Assembly: GCF_014639655.1 (NCBI RefSeq)
Contig: NZ_BMGB01000001.1
Location: 2,000,882-2,064,881 of the forward strand
DNA from: Conyzicola nivalis
GTDB taxonomy: Bacteria; Actinomycetota; Actinomycetes; Actinomycetales; Microbacteriaceae
Length of the DNA: 64,000 nt
Direction: 5' to 3'
A program made the translations under genes and the position numbers. Positions 44,783 through 54,754 of this stretch are shown here, in pieces. Each line of letters opens with the position of its first letter. The first letter of the stretch is position 1. The notes beneath the pieces were generated by a model. That model made no database searches. It was given only the letters and a program-made list of their open reading frames with translations, and had not been told where the DNA came from.

Positions 44783-46240
44783 TCAATCCGCGTGGATGGG
44801 TAGCGACACCGTGAACACCGTGTTACCCGGCTCGCTCTCGACCCCCACCGACCCGCCGTGCGCCTCGACGATGGCCGCGACGATCGCCAGCCCGAGACCC
44901 GTGCTGCCTGCCACCCGAGACCGCGAGCTGTCGCCTCGCGCGAAGCGCTCGAAGACGGTGTCGCGCACCCGCTCGTCGATGCCGGGGCCGTCGTCGGACA
45001 CGCGCACGTCGGCAAAGCCGCCGCTCAGAGATACGGATGTCACGACCGTCGTTCCGGCGGGCGTGTGCACCCGCGCGTTGGCCAGCAGGTTCGCGACCAC
45101 CTGATGCAGCCGGGCGCCGTCGCCGACGACCAGCACCGGCTGCTCGGGAAGTTCCAGGGCCCACTCGTGATCGGGGCCGGCCGCGTAGGCGTCGCTCACC
45201 GCGTCGGTGAGCAGCTGACCGAGGTCGACCGGCAGGCTTTCGAGACTGCGTCCGTCGTCGAGCCGGGCGAGCAACAGCAGGTCTTCGACGAGGGAGGTCA
45301 TGCGGATCGATTCGGCTTCCACCCGCGCGAGGGCGTGCACGACGTCTGCGGGCAGTTCGTGGCCGCCGCGGCGCGTGAGCTCGGAGTATCCGCGGATGGA
45401 CGCGAGGGGCGTGCGCAACTCGTGGCTGGCATCCGCCACGAAGGTGCGCACCTTCTTCTCGCTCGCCTCGCGAGCGGTGAGGGCGGCCGAGACGTGCCCG
45501 AGCATGCGGTTGATGGCGGCACCGACCTGGCCGACCTCGGTGCGCGGGTCGGAGTCTTCGTCGGGCACCCGCACGGCCAGCGCGACCTCGCCGCGTTCGA
45601 GCGGAAGCTCGGCGACGTGGGATGCCGTGGCGACGACCCGTTCGAGCGGCCGCAGGGCGACGCGCACGATCGCCGTGCCCACCGCGAACGCGGCCACGAG
45701 CCCGGCGAGGGTCACCAGCACCACGACGAGCAGCACCTGGTTCACCGTGGAGTGCACCTCGGCGAGAGACATGCCGATGAGCACCTTCTCCTGCGAGCTC
45801 GCCGTCGTCAGCACGAAGCGGTATTCGCCGAGGTCGCCGCCGAGGTCGACGGTGACGGGTGTGTCTTCGACGGTCAGCGCCGCGAGCCGGGCGTTCTGCG
45901 TCGCGGTGAGCGCTGTGACGTCGAGCTCGTCGTCGAGCACCACAGCGACGACCGTGCCGCCCAGGTTGTACCCGGCCACCGTGCCCGGCGGCAGTCCCGC
46001 GAGCGGCGCCGTGTCGCCGGGAGGTCGCCCGCCCGACCCATCGCCCGGCCCCGGGCGGTCGGCGATGTTCTGGAAGCGGCTGCTCGCCGACACCACCTGG
46101 TCGTCGAGCTTGCCGACGAGAGAATCGTTCAGGGCGAGCACGCTCACCGCGCCGACGACGAAGCTCACGGCGGCGAGCAGGGCAACGATGCCGAAGACCA
46201 GCCGCTGACGCAGGGTCCACCTGGCGCGGGAAAGCCGCAT
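44783..46240 (-). CDS. Sensor histidine kinase (OmpR-type partner)
   Basis: A 485-residue membrane kinase. Helix about 16-38, an extracellular sensor of about 120 residues with a Gly/Pro-rich insert (DRPGPGDGSGGRPPGD), second helix about 168-190, HAMP, dimerisation domain with phospho-His in DASHELRTPLASIRGYSEL, and ATPase boxes LANARVH, VSDDGPGI and GSTGLGLAIV. It starts in the stop of the response-regulator gene (1-bp overlap), so the two are one unit. Signal unknown. Confidence 0.93.
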   Translation of the reverse strand: MRLSRARWTLRQRLVFGIVALLAAVSFVVGAVSVLALNDSLVGKLDDQVVSASSRFQNIADRPGPGDGSGGRPPGDTAPLAGLPPGTVAGYNLGGTVVAVVLDDELDVTALTATQNARLAALTVEDTPVTVDLGGDLGEYRFVLTTASSQEKVLIGMSLAEVHSTVNQVLLVVVLVTLAGLVAAFAVGTAIVRVALRPLERVVATASHVAELPLERGEVALAVRVPDEDSDPRTEVGQVGAAINRMLGHVSAALTAREASEKKVRTFVADASHELRTPLASIRGYSELTRRGGHELPADVVHALARVEAESIRMTSLVEDLLLLARLDDGRSLESLPVDLGQLLTDAVSDAYAAGPDHEWALELPEQPVLVVGDGARLHQVVANLLANARVHTPAGTTVVTSVSLSGGFADVRVSDDGPGIDERVRDTVFERFARGDSSRSRVAGSTGLGLAIVAAIVEAHGGSVGVESEPGNTVFTVSLPIHAD

Positions 46241-47001
46241 CAGTTCGCCGGCTTCAGCACGTACCCGACGCCGCGCACGGTGTGGATCATCGGTTCGCCG
46301 AGGGTGTCGATCTTCTTGCGCAGGTAGGAGACATAGAGCTCGACGACGCTGGACTTGCCACCGAAGTCGTAGCTCCAGACGCGGTCGAGGATCTGGCTCT
46401 TGCTCAGCACCCGGCGCGGATTGCGCATGAGGTACCGCAGCAGTTCGAACTCGGTGGCGGTGAGTTCGATCACGGTGTCGGCACGGCGCACCTCGTAGGA
46501 GTCCTCGTCGAGGCTGAGGTCGCCGACGGTGAGATAGGAGTCGTCGCTCTCGCTGAGCACGAGGGTGGAGCGACGGATGAGCCCGCGCAGGCGCGCCACC
46601 AGTTCTTCGAGGCTGAACGGCTTGGTGACGTAGTCGTCGCCGCCAACGGTGAGGCCGACGATGCGGTCGTCGAGGGAGTCTTTCGCGGTGAGGAAGAGGA
46701 TCGGGGTGTTGATGCCGTCGGCGCGCAGCCGGGTGAGGACCTGCAGGCCGTCGATGTCGGGCAGCATGATGTCGAGCACGATCACGTCGGGCCGGAACTC
46801 CCGGGTGAGCGCCATCGCCGTGCGGCCGTCGGACGCGATTTTCACGTCCCAGCCCTCGTAGCGCAGGGCCATCGACAGCAGGTCGGTGAGCGAATCCTCG
46901 TCGTCGACGACGACGACCCTGATCGGGGTCCCGTCCACCCGGGTCAGCCGCGGGGGCTGGGTGGATCCGACGTGACGCGAAACCGGCTCTTCTTTGCTCA
47001 T
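46240..47001 (-). CDS. OmpR/PhoB-family response regulator
   Basis: 253 residues from the ATG at 47001. Receiver domain with VVVDDEDSL, phospho-acceptor Asp in VIVLDIMLPDIDG and Lys in YVTKPFSLEEL; C-terminal winged helix with ELTATEFELLRYLMRNP and YVSYLRKKID...HTVRGVGYVL. Related to the TrcR/TcrA-type regulators of actinobacteria. It is divergent from the YqaJ-type gene. Confidence 0.93.
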   Translation of the reverse strand: MSKEEPVSRHVGSTQPPRLTRVDGTPIRVVVVDDEDSLTDLLSMALRYEGWDVKIASDGRTAMALTREFRPDVIVLDIMLPDIDGLQVLTRLRADGINTPILFLTAKDSLDDRIVGLTVGGDDYVTKPFSLEELVARLRGLIRRSTLVLSESDDSYLTVGDLSLDEDSYEVRRADTVIELTATEFELLRYLMRNPRRVLSKSQILDRVWSYDFGGKSSVVELYVSYLRKKIDTLGEPMIHTVRGVGYVLKPAN

Positions 47002-47085
47002 TGTTCCAAGTATTGGGAGTTTTCTATGCGTGGCCTGTGAGCGGCGCACACCGGCATCCGGTCGAACACGATGCACAATAGACAG

Positions 47086-47694
47086 GTGACTTTCGTGCAG
47101 CCGATGCTTTCCCTCTGGGACGAGCCGGCCCCCGACCACAGGTCACGCGTCCTGGCGAACTCCTCCGACCGCGTCGCGTGGTTGCGTGCGCGCAGCCGCG
47201 GTGTCACGGCGACCGATGTCGCGCGCCTGTCGAGCGAGCGATCGCTGAGCTCGGTGGCGTTCGACAAGATCAACGGCAGCTCGTTCGGCGGCAACGCCTA
47301 CACCGACCACGGAAACGCGCGAGAACCGGAGATCGCCCGCTGGGTGCGATCGGCTCACGGCATCCACCCGAGTTCCGAACTGTTCCATGCACACGGCGAG
47401 CGATCCCACCTGGCCACTCCCGACGGGGTCGCGATCATCGACGGCGCAGTGGTGCTCGCCGAGATCAAGACCACGTCGTCGCTCTGGAAGAGTGTGCCGC
47501 GTTCGTACCTGCGTCAGATCTGGTGGCAGCAGTACGTGCTCGGAGCGGACCGCACCCTGTTGGTGTGGGAGCAGCACCTCGATTTCGTGCCGGTGGATGT
47601 CGAGCCCAAGACGCGCTGGATCGAACGCGACGACAACGAGATCCACGTGCTGGTCGGGCTCGCCAACAAGCTGCTCGGCATGATGCGCCGCTAG
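47086..47694 (+). CDS. YqaJ/lambda-exonuclease-type nuclease
   Basis: 202 residues from the GTG at 47086; an ATG at 47071 is the alternative. The GTG lies 6 bases after a -10-like CACAAT, which fits a leaderless mRNA. PD-(D/E)XK nuclease parts: REPEIARW, HLATPDGVAII (Asp), VLAEIKTTSS (Glu-x-Lys), then a Gln-rich helix RQIWWQQYVLGA. These match YqaJ-like phage recombination exonucleases. It stands alone in the chromosome without a recombinase partner, and its role is probably DNA repair or recombination. Confidence 0.8.
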   Translation: MTFVQPMLSLWDEPAPDHRSRVLANSSDRVAWLRARSRGVTATDVARLSSERSLSSVAFDKINGSSFGGNAYTDHGNAREPEIARWVRSAHGIHPSSELFHAHGERSHLATPDGVAIIDGAVVLAEIKTTSSLWKSVPRSYLRQIWWQQYVLGADRTLLVWEQHLDFVPVDVEPKTRWIERDDNEIHVLVGLANKLLGMMRR

Positions 47695-47715
47695 GCGACG
47701 CCGCTGGGCGCGCCG

Positions 47716-48207
47716 TCAGCGCACGAAGCGCACCTCGTGGATCTGTTCGCCGAGGAACGGCTCGATGTGCTCGGCGCCGTCGAGACGGAAACCGTTGCGC
47801 TCGTAGAAGTGGTGCGCCGTCGGGTAGTCCTTGGCCACCCACAGGAATGCGGGGCCCGGGTCGATGACGGCGTCGAACAGGCGCTGCCCGAGGCCCTGGC
47901 CGTGGAACTCGTGGCGCAGGTAGACGAAATACAGCTCGCGGGTGTCGGGCAGCTCCGGATCGCGGCTGGGGCCGGCGCCCGCGAAGCCGACGATCTCGCC
48001 GTCGACGAGCAGGGCCACGTGGGAGTACTCGGGGCCGAGGCCGGCGTAGTGGATCCACAGCTCGGCCATGCGCTTGGGTGAGAGCCGGGTGAGGGCGGCC
48101 TCGCTCACGAGGTGGTCGTAGGTTTCGTGCCAGCACGCGGCCTGCACGCGTCCCAGCTCCTCGGAATCGACGTCGCGCACGGGACGAACTACTACGGTGT
48201 GGCTCAT
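47716..48207 (-). CDS. GNAT-family N-acetyltransferase
   Basis: 163 residues. Acetyl-CoA binding segment [23 protein letters not shown] (about residues 90-112), followed by the typical NGFR near the C-terminus. Overlaps the NudK-like gene upstream by 4 bp (same strand). Substrate unknown. Confidence 0.88.
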   Translation of the reverse strand: MSHTVVVRPVRDVDSEELGRVQAACWHETYDHLVSEAALTRLSPKRMAELWIHYAGLGPEYSHVALLVDGEIVGFAGAGPSRDPELPDTRELYFVYLRHEFHGQGLGQRLFDAVIDPGPAFLWVAKDYPTAHHFYERNGFRLDGAEHIEPFLGEQIHEVRFVR

Positions 48208-48827
48208 GCTCCGACGCTACCCGAGAACGGGCCGCGCAGCACCGCCCACTGCAGCAGCATGATCGTCTTGGCGTCGATGATCTCGCCGCCGTCGATCATC
48301 GCCAGCGCCTCGTCGATGCCCAGTTCGACGAGGTCGATGTGCTCGCCCTCGTCGGCGAGCCCGCCGCCCGCGTGTTCCCGTGTGCCCGCGTCGTAGGGTG
48401 CCGCGTAGAAGTGCAGGCGCTCGGTGACCGAGCCCGGACTCATGAACGCGTCGAACACGTGCGTGACCTCGCCCACCCGGTGGCCGGTCTCCTCGATCGC
48501 CTCACGGCGGATCGCGGTCTCCGGGTCGTCGTCGTCGAGCAGCCCCGCCGCCGTCTCGATCAGCATTCCGCCCGGATGCCCGTTGATGTAGGCGGGGTAG
48601 CGGAACTGCGAGGTGAGCAACACGGTGCGGCGGTCCACGTCGTAGAGCAGGATCGTCGCGCCGTTACCCCGGTCGTAGGTCTCCCGGGACTGGGTCGACC
48701 ATGAACCGTCGTCGCCCTGCAGGTCGAAGGTCGTCGTGTGCAGGCGGTACCAGTTGTCGCTCAGCAGTCGAACGTCGGTGACCCTGACGCGTGGGTTGTC
48801 GGTTGGCGGGTTTTCTGCGCTGTACAT
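48204..48827 (-). CDS. nudK: NUDIX hydrolase, GDP-mannose pyrophosphatase-like
   Basis: 207 residues from the ATG at 48827 (a GTG four codons earlier is possible). It closely follows E. coli Nud[38 protein letters not shown] and the NUDIX box [21 protein letters not shown], then [14 protein letters not shown]. Hydrolyses nucleotide sugars such as GDP-mannose to the monophosphates. Translationally coupled to the acetyltransferase gene. Confidence 0.88.
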   Translation of the reverse strand: MYSAENPPTDNPRVRVTDVRLLSDNWYRLHTTTFDLQGDDGSWSTQSRETYDRGNGATILLYDVDRRTVLLTSQFRYPAYINGHPGGMLIETAAGLLDDDDPETAIRREAIEETGHRVGEVTHVFDAFMSPGSVTERLHFYAAPYDAGTREHAGGGLADEGEHIDLVELGIDEALAMIDGGEIIDAKTIMLLQWAVLRGPFSGSVGA

Positions 48828-48942
48828 AGGCCTCCACACTATCGACGGGGATAGTTTGCACCGAGGTGACCTCGCTGTAACAACGCCGAATCATTCATCG
48901 TCTTTACTGGGGAACAAGCACCACGGCGGGAAGGCCACAACG

Positions 48943-49908
48943 ATGACGACGATGCGAGCCATCCTTATGGGCGGCGCAGGCGGACCCGAAGTTCTCGAGT
49001 GCGGAACCGCCGAAGTGCCCGTGAGCGTGAACTCCGAGTTCCTCGTGCGCGTCGTCGCGGCGGGCGTGAACCCGACCGACGCGAAGACCAGGGCCGGGCG
49101 CGGGGTCACCCCGGCCATCGGCTCGTTCCCGATCATCCTCGGCAACGACTTCAGCGGGATCGTCGAGGCGGTGCCCTACGAGGGCCACCCGATCAAGGTC
49201 GGCGACGAGGTGTACGGCATGACCGGCTTCCCCCGCTTCGGCGGCAGCTACGCCGAGTACGTCACGGTGTCGAGCCTGAGCATCGCGCGCAAGCCCAAGT
49301 CGCTCTCGCACGTGGAGGCGGCCGGGGTACCGCTCGCCGCGCTCACCGCGTGGGGCATGGTCGTCGAGGTGGCCAAGGCGCACGAGGGCCAGCGCATCCT
49401 GATCCACGCCGGCGCGGGCGGCGTCGGCCACTTCGCCGTGCAGTTCGCCCGCTTCTTCGGCGCGTACGTCATCGCGACGGGATCCACCCGCAATCTGGCA
49501 TGGCTCACCGAACTCGGCGCCAACGAGACCGTCGACTACACGAGCGAGCGCTTCGACGAGGTGCTCGACGAGGTCGACGTCGTCATCGACCTCGTCGGCA
49601 ACGTGCACGACGACACCGGAACGCGTTCGCTGTCGATCCTGCGGCACGGCGGCCTCATCATCAACGCGCCCACCGGCAGCTGGCCGTCGTTCATCGACGA
49701 CGCCACCGCGGCCGGGCTGCGGGCCACCACCTACAAGGTGGCGCCCGACGGGACGAACCTCGCCGTCATCTCGCGCCTACTGGAGTCGGGCGACGTTCGC
49801 GTCTTCGTCGACCAGGTGTTCGAGATGGATGCCGCGGCCGACGCACACCGTTCGCTCGAGACCGGGCACACGCGGGGCAAGATCGTGCTGAAGGTCAGCG
49901 ACTACTGA
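48943..49908 (+). CDS. Zinc-independent quinone-oxidoreductase-type dehydrogenase (MDR)
   Basis: 321 residues. GroES-like N-terminal half (EFLVRVVAAGVNPTDAKTRAG, ILGNDFSGIVEAV) and Rossmann half with HAGAGGVGHFAVQFARFFGAYVIAT for NADPH. No Cys/His zinc ligands, so it belongs to the quinone oxidoreductase/zeta-crystallin group. The ATG at 48943 begins MTTMRAILMG; the open frame upstream is not conserved. Its stop overlaps the convergent acetyltransferase gene by 7 bp. Confidence 0.9.
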   Translation: MTTMRAILMGGAGGPEVLECGTAEVPVSVNSEFLVRVVAAGVNPTDAKTRAGRGVTPAIGSFPIILGNDFSGIVEAVPYEGHPIKVGDEVYGMTGFPRFGGSYAEYVTVSSLSIARKPKSLSHVEAAGVPLAALTAWGMVVEVAKAHEGQRILIHAGAGGVGHFAVQFARFFGAYVIATGSTRNLAWLTELGANETVDYTSERFDEVLDEVDVVIDLVGNVHDDTGTRSLSILRHGGLIINAPTGSWPSFIDDATAAGLRATTYKVAPDGTNLAVISRLLESGDVRVFVDQVFEMDAAADAHRSLETGHTRGKIVLKVSDY

Positions 49909-50435
49909 AGCGTGCGCTCGCGCACGAAGTCGTCTTCGAGCTTGCCGCCGACGAGAAACTGCTTCGTGCCGACGCGCTCGAAACCGTTCTTTTCGTAGAA
50001 GCGGTTGGCGCGCGCGTTGAGTTGGTTGACTCCCAACCAGACGGATGCTGCGCCTCGAGCCCTGGCGACGTCGACGCTGTGCTGCATCAGTACCGCCGAC
50101 GCGCCGGTGCCGTGCGCGGTGGCCAGCATGTAGAACTTGCTGAGCTCCACGGTGGGTCGCAGCGTCACCACCTGGGCGACGTCGGCGTCGTAGGGCTCCT
50201 CGGCCACGAGCATGGTGTAACCGGTCGCGACGCCGTCGGCATCCACGATCAGCAGGTCGCGGGCGGGATCGGCGAGGTAGCCGGCGAACTTCGCCTCGGA
50301 GAGGTTGGTCGCCACGAAGTCGGCGACCGCCTCGTCGGTCGTGCCGGGAGGACACGCGAGGGCGAACGTGGCCGCGGCCAGGCGGTGAAGGAGAGCCGCG
50401 TCATCCGGGCCCGCTATTCGAACGGTGACAGTCAT
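49902..50435 (-). CDS. GNAT-family N-acetyltransferase
   Basis: 177 residues. Acetyl-CoA site VELSKFYMLATAHGTGASAVLMQHSVD (about residues 92-118) and WLGVNQLNARANRFYEKNGFERVG; the last motif is typical of PaiA/phosphinothricin-type acetyltransferases. Located after the rplA terminator on the same strand. Confidence 0.88.
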   Translation of the reverse strand: MTVTVRIAGPDDAALLHRLAAATFALACPPGTTDEAVADFVATNLSEAKFAGYLADPARDLLIVDADGVATGYTMLVAEEPYDADVAQVVTLRPTVELSKFYMLATAHGTGASAVLMQHSVDVARARGAASVWLGVNQLNARANRFYEKNGFERVGTKQFLVGGKLEDDFVRERTLQ

Positions 50436-50454
50436 TTCGAGCCTTTCGGGGTGC

Positions 50455-50488
50455 AGAAAAGGGGCCCGCTGATGCGGACCCCTTCTCT
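50455..50488 (-). terminator. Rho-independent terminator after rplA
   Basis: 15-base arms 50455-50469 and 50474-50488 pair at 13 positions (plus one G-U); the transcribed strand ends CCCCTTTTCT. It closes the rplK-rplA transcript. Confidence 0.85.
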
Positions 50489-50503
50489 TATCTAGCGAAC
50501 TGC

Positions 50504-51193
50504 TTAGATCGCGTTGACGTCCAGCGGGATGCCAGGACCAAAGGTCGTCGAAACGGTGCCCTTGGTGATGTAGCGGCCCTTGGAGCTCGACGGCTTGACG
50601 CGCACGATCTCATCAAGGGCAGCCTTGATGTTCTCGGCGAGCTGGTCTTCCGAGAAGGAAGCCTTGCCTGCGACGAAGTGCACGTTGGAGTGCTTGTCGA
50701 CGCGGAACTCGATCTTTCCGCCCTTGATCTCGGAGACGGCCTTGGCCGTGTCCATGGTCACGGTTCCGGTCTTCGGGTTCGGCATGAGGCCACGCGGGCC
50801 GAGTACCTTACCGAGACGGCCGACCTGGCCCATGAGCTCGGGGGTCGAGACGGCGGAGTCGAATCCGACGTAGCCGGCCGCGACCTTCTCGATGAGCTCT
50901 GCTCCACCGACCTCGTCGGCGCCTGCAGCGATAGCGGCCTCGGCCGCTGCGCCGGTGGCGAAGACGATGACGCGGGCGGTCTTACCGGTTCCGTGAGGAA
51001 GGATGACCGTTCCGCGGACCATCTGGTCAGCCTTGCGGGGGTCGACACCGAGCTTGAGGGCGACCTCAACCGTGGAGTCGAACTTTGCGGAACCCGTGGT
51101 GCGCGCGACCGAAACGGCCTCGCTCGGGCTGTAGAACTTGCCTTCTTCGATCTTGTCGGCAGCGGCGCGGTAGGCCTTGGATTTCGTAGCCAT
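50504..51193 (-). CDS. rplA: 50S ribosomal protein L1
   Basis: 229 residues; [31 protein letters not shown] at the N-terminus and [21 protein letters not shown] in the middle are diagnostic. Overlaps the rplK stop by one base. Known as both ribosomal protein and translational repressor of its own operon. Confidence 0.99.
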   Translation of the reverse strand: MATKSKAYRAAADKIEEGKFYSPSEAVSVARTTGSAKFDSTVEVALKLGVDPRKADQMVRGTVILPHGTGKTARVIVFATGAAAEAAIAAGADEVGGAELIEKVAAGYVGFDSAVSTPELMGQVGRLGKVLGPRGLMPNPKTGTVTMDTAKAVSEIKGGKIEFRVDKHSNVHFVAGKASFSEDQLAENIKAALDEIVRVKPSSSKGRYITKGTVSTTFGPGIPLDVNAI

Positions 51194-51624
51194 TATGCGT
51201 CCACCGTGATTCCCATAGAGCGAGCCGTGCCCGCGATGATCTTCTCTGCGCCTTCGATGTCGTTGGCGTTGAGGTCAACCATCTTCTGCTCGGCGATTGC
51301 GCGAACCTGCTCGCGCGTGAGCTTCGCAACCTTGACGGTGTGCGGGGTCGAAGAACCCTTGGCGACGCCAGCGGCCTTCTTGATGAGCTCTGCTGCCGGC
51401 GGGGTCTTGAGGATGAACGTGAACGTGCGGTCCTCGTAGACGGTGATCTCGACGGGGATGACGTTTCCACGCTGGGATTCGGTCGCAGCGTTGTACGCCT
51501 TGCAGAACTCCATGATGTTCACGCCGTGCTGGCCCAGTGCCGGGCCGATAGGCGGCGCGGGATTCGCGGCGCCGGCCTGGATCTGAAGCTTGATCAGACC
51601 CGTGACCTTCTTTTTCGATGCCAT
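51193..51624 (-). CDS. rplK: 50S ribosomal protein L11
   Basis: 143 residues; [37 protein letters not shown] is characteristic, with the C-terminal [10 protein letters not shown] rRNA-binding loop. Starts 112 bp after nusG; the gap contains a small CGCCC-GAA-GGGCG stem near 51713. Confidence 0.99.
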   Translation of the reverse strand: MASKKKVTGLIKLQIQAGAANPAPPIGPALGQHGVNIMEFCKAYNAATESQRGNVIPVEITVYEDRTFTFILKTPPAAELIKKAAGVAKGSSTPHTVKVAKLTREQVRAIAEQKMVDLNANDIEGAEKIIAGTARSMGITVDA

Positions 51625-51736
51625 TGTTTTTCCTTTTCTGTTCGAGAAGCCGTTGCCGGCCGCTCTCCCGCTCTCCGGGCGAATCCCGGTAGCGGTGGTA
51701 TGTGGGGTTTGTCGCCCGAAGGGCGAACGGTGTGCG

Positions 51737-52738
51737 CTAGAGCTTGGTGACCTGGTCGAAGCTGAGCTCGACCGGGGTCTCGCGCTCGAACAGCGAGACG
51801 AGAACCGTGAGCTTGCCGCTCTCGGGCTTGATCTCGCTGATCGAACCGGGGAGGCCCGCGAACGAACCTTCCTTGATCGTGATGGTCTCGCCGACCTCGA
51901 AGTCGATCTCTGCGGGGATCGAGCGGGCGGTGTTCTTGCCCTTGCCAGGAGCCTGCTTCGACGGTGCTTCGACGATCTGCACGAGGCCCTTGAGCATCTC
52001 GAACGCCTCGTTGAAGCGCAGCGGCGTCGGGTTGTGGGCGTTGCCCACGAAGCCGGTGACGCCGGGGGTGTGGCGGACGACGCTCCAGGAGTCTTCGTTC
52101 AGCTCCATGCGGACGAGCACGTAGCCGGGGATGCGCACGCGGGTGACGAGCTTGCGCTGGCCGTTCTTGATCTCGACGACGTCTTCCATCGGAACCTCGA
52201 CCTGGAAGATCGAGTCTTCGACGGTCATCGAGATCTTGCGGTTCTCGATGTTCTGCTTCACCCGCTTCTCGAAGCCGGCGTAGGAGTGGATGACGAACCA
52301 CTTGCCGGGCTGCGCCTTCAGCTCCTTGCGGAACTCCTCGTAGGGGTCGACCTCGATGGGCTCGCCGTCGTCGCCCAGTTCGGGACCGTCGTACGGCGGG
52401 ACATCCAGTTCTTCGTTCGCGGCCTCTTCGGCCTCGATGTCGGCCTCGTCTTCGACGGCGGCGACCGAAGCCTCGGCCTCGTCGAGCGAGTCGATGTCGA
52501 TGGCGTCGTCGACGATCGCGTCGGCCTCGGGGTCGATCGCGGCGTCGAGCGCTTCGATGAGTCCGGCGAGGTCGCCCGCCTCCTCGTTCGAGTCTTCGAC
52601 GTGCAGCGCCTCTTCTTCGGCGGCGTCTACGGAATCCTCGTCAGCAGCCAGCGAGTTGCCCTCCTGGGCTTCGTCGTCCTCAGAGGACTGCTCTGCAGCG
52701 GTCGCGAGGTCGATATCGTCGCGGTGGTTCTCAGACAC
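51737..52738 (-). CDS. nusG: Transcription termination/antitermination factor NusG
   Basis: 333 residues from the GTG at 52738, which has GGAA 8 bases before it; an ATG five codons earlier is possible. The first about 150 residues are a highly acidic, Ala/Asp/Glu-rich extension, then the NGN domain ([23 protein letters not shown]) and the KOW domain ([21 protein letters not shown]). E. coli NusG is 181 residues; long acidic N-termini are known in actinobacteria, but this one is long. Confidence 0.97.
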   Translation of the reverse strand: MSENHRDDIDLATAAEQSSEDDEAQEGNSLAADEDSVDAAEEEALHVEDSNEEAGDLAGLIEALDAAIDPEADAIVDDAIDIDSLDEAEASVAAVEDEADIEAEEAANEELDVPPYDGPELGDDGEPIEVDPYEEFRKELKAQPGKWFVIHSYAGFEKRVKQNIENRKISMTVEDSIFQVEVPMEDVVEIKNGQRKLVTRVRIPGYVLVRMELNEDSWSVVRHTPGVTGFVGNAHNPTPLRFNEAFEMLKGLVQIVEAPSKQAPGKGKNTARSIPAEIDFEVGETITIKEGSFAGLPGSISEIKPESGKLTVLVSLFERETPVELSFDQVTKL

Positions 52739-52805
52739 TGAATTCCATTCCATTCCTTGTTTCACGTAGCGGACGGATCCGAACGCGTCGTGCGCGGCGA
52801 AAACC

Positions 52806-53087
52806 CTAAGAGGTGATGTCGCCGTTACCGAAGATGTAGTTGACCGCGAGCGAGAAGACCCAGTCGAGCCCACCCACGAGGGCCATCATGATGACCACGA
52901 AGATCAACACGACACCGGTGTAGCTGACGAGCTCTTTGCGGGTCGGGGTGACGACCTTCTTGAGCTCGTTGACTACCTGTCGGATGAACAGCGACAGGCG
53001 GCCGATCGGACTGCGCTTTTCGGCACTGTCTTTACGGGCGTTGACAACGACGTCCTCGCTGGGCTCGTCGGCAATTTTTCTAGCCAC
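52806..53087 (-). CDS. secE: Preprotein translocase subunit SecE
   Basis: 93 residues: a charged cytoplasmic N-terminus, the conserved amphipathic region [22 protein letters not shown] and one membrane helix ([22 protein letters not shown]). Lies between tRNA-Trp and nusG as in most bacteria. Confidence 0.98.
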   Translation of the reverse strand: MARKIADEPSEDVVVNARKDSAEKRSPIGRLSLFIRQVVNELKKVVTPTRKELVSYTGVVLIFVVIMMALVGGLDWVFSLAVNYIFGNGDITS

Positions 53088-53161
53088 TGTTCAGTACTAC
53101 CTTCCGACAGCTCGTCGTTGTGGTGCTCGGTGCCTCACACCGAAATGTGTGAGGACACCTG

Positions 53162-53234
53162 CAGGGCGGACAGGACTTGAACCTGCAACCTGCGGTTTTG
53201 GAGACCGCTGCTCTACCAATTGAGCCACCGCCCT
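53162..53234 (-). tRNA. tRNA-Trp (CCA anticodon)
   Basis: Acceptor stem AGGGCGG/CCGCCCT plus discriminator G, D-arm GCTC-AATTGGTA-GAGC, anticodon loop CTCCAAA and T-arm GCAGG-TTCAAGT-CCTGT. Anticodon CCA. Upstream of secE, the conserved order. Confidence 0.98.
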
Positions 53235-53407
53235 TTGCGTGCGCGAGGCACACGGCTAATTACACTTCGAACTCACAGGCTGGATTGCCAGAAGATGGCG
53301 CGCAAAAGCTTGGCAGAATTACTACCTCGACAAGTGTAAGGCATCGACGGCGTTCCGTCATCCCGGGCGACCGGAACGGACCTGCCGTCCCGCCCTACAC
53401 TAGCTGC

Positions 53408-54622
53408 GTGGCCACATTTCCTCGAATCTCCCGGCGCATCGGCGCTATCGCAGAATCCGCGACCCTCAAGGTCGACGCCAAGGCGAAGGCGCTGCAGGCG
53501 CAGGGTCGCCCGGTAATCAGCTACGCGGCAGGCGAGCCCGACTTCGCGACGCCGGCGTCTATCGTCGACGCGGCATCCGCTGCCGTCCTCGACCCGAAAA
53601 ACTACCGCTACACCCCAGCCGTCGGCCTCCCCGACCTGCGCGAGGCGATCGCGGCGAAGACACTGCGTGACAGCGGCCTCGAGGTCGCCGCGAACCAGGT
53701 CGTCGTGACCAACGGCGGCAAGCAGGCCGTCTACCAGGCGTTCGCCACGATCGTCGACCCGGGCGACGAGGTCCTGCTGCCTGCGCCGTACTGGACCACC
53801 TACCCCGAGGCGATCCAGCTCGCCGGCGGCGTGCCCGTCGAGGTGTTCGCCGGCAGCGACCAGGGCTACCTCGTGACCGTGGAGCAGCTCGAAGCAGCCC
53901 GCACCGACCGCACCAAGGTGCTGCTGTTCGTCTCGCCGTCGAACCCGACCGGCGCCGTCTACTCGCCCGAGGCCACGAGGGCGATCGGCGAGTGGGCGCT
54001 GGCCCACGGCATCTGGGTGATCAGCGACGAGATCTACCAGAACCTGACCTACTCCTCCGACCCGGCCGTTGCGCCGCGCGCGATCTCGATCGTCGAGGCC
54101 GTGCCCGGGCTCGCCGACACGACGATCCTGGTCAACGGCGTCGCCAAGACGTACGCGATGACCGGTTGGCGCGTGGGATGGATGGTCGGCCCCGTCGACG
54201 CGATGAAGGCCGCGGGCAACCTGCAGTCGCACCTGTCGTCGAACGTGTCGAACATCTCGCAGCGCGCCGCCCTCGCCGCGCTCACCGGCCCGCAGGACGA
54301 GGTCGAGGTCATGCGCCAGGCCTTCGACCGCCGCCGCACGCTCATCGTCGCCGAGCTGAACAAGATCGACGGAATCGTGTGCCCCACCCCCGAGGGCGCT
54401 TTCTACGTGTACCCAGATGTCACGGGGCTGCTGAACCGCGAGTGGGGCGGCGTCACGCCCACGACGTCGCTCGAACTGGCCGACCTCATCCTCGACCAGG
54501 CCGAGGTCGCCGTCGTGCCCGGCGAGGCGTTCGGCCCGAGCGGCTACCTGCGCCTGTCGTACGCGCTGGGCGACGAACCGCTGCTCGAGGGCGTGCGGCG
54601 GCTGCAGCAGCTGTTCGCGTAG
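53408..54622 (+). CDS. aspC: Aspartate aminotransferase (class I PLP)
   Basis: 404 residues from the GTG at 53408 ([33 protein letters not shown]). PLP-binding parts: [31 protein letters not shown] and the Schiff-base Lys in [16 protein letters not shown]-terminal Arg in YLRLSYAL. Subgroup I-gamma aspartate/prephenate aminotransferase. Divergent from tRNA-Trp, as in relatives. Confidence 0.93.
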   Translation: MATFPRISRRIGAIAESATLKVDAKAKALQAQGRPVISYAAGEPDFATPASIVDAASAAVLDPKNYRYTPAVGLPDLREAIAAKTLRDSGLEVAANQVVVTNGGKQAVYQAFATIVDPGDEVLLPAPYWTTYPEAIQLAGGVPVEVFAGSDQGYLVTVEQLEAARTDRTKVLLFVSPSNPTGAVYSPEATRAIGEWALAHGIWVISDEIYQNLTYSSDPAVAPRAISIVEAVPGLADTTILVNGVAKTYAMTGWRVGWMVGPVDAMKAAGNLQSHLSSNVSNISQRAALAALTGPQDEVEVMRQAFDRRRTLIVAELNKIDGIVCPTPEGAFYVYPDVTGLLNREWGGVTPTTSLELADLILDQAEVAVVPGEAFGPSGYLRLSYALGDEPLLEGVRRLQQLFA

Positions 54623-54645
54623 GGGGCGGCCGCCGGCACGCGCGT

Positions 54646-54694
54646 TTGCGAGTTCCGCACCTTCCCGCGCGTTCGGAACGTGCGGATCTCGCAA
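54646..54694. repeat. 49-bp hairpin element D, left of the endonuclease-like gene
   Basis: 20-base arms (54646-54665 and 54675-54694; outer part TTGCGAGTTCCGCAC) pair at 18 of 20 positions around a 9-base loop. It starts 24 bp after the aspC stop. A diverged copy with the same orientation, arm length and loop length lies at 55669-55717 on the other side of the next gene. Confidence 0.8.
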
Positions 54695-54754
54695 CCAATT
54701 CGGGACTGTGGAGAATTCGCGCGAACCGGGTCAGGCATCCGCCACCATCGTCGG

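Noticed and set aside
44783-47001. Assigning the two-component pair to a named system (MtrAB, PhoPR, TrcRS)
   Set aside because: Motifs show the family only; the sensor domain is not recognisable and the MtrAB neighbourhood (lpqB) is absent.
51700-51736. Small stem CGCCC-GAA-GGGCG between nusG and rplK as terminator
   Set aside because: Only 5 bp, no T-run on the transcribed strand; nusG and rplK are likely cotranscribed.
54680-54754. Longer N-terminus of the endonuclease-like protein from a GTG at 54680
   Set aside because: The start would lie inside hairpin D and the added 25 residues do not look like part of the domain; the GTG at 54755 is preferred.
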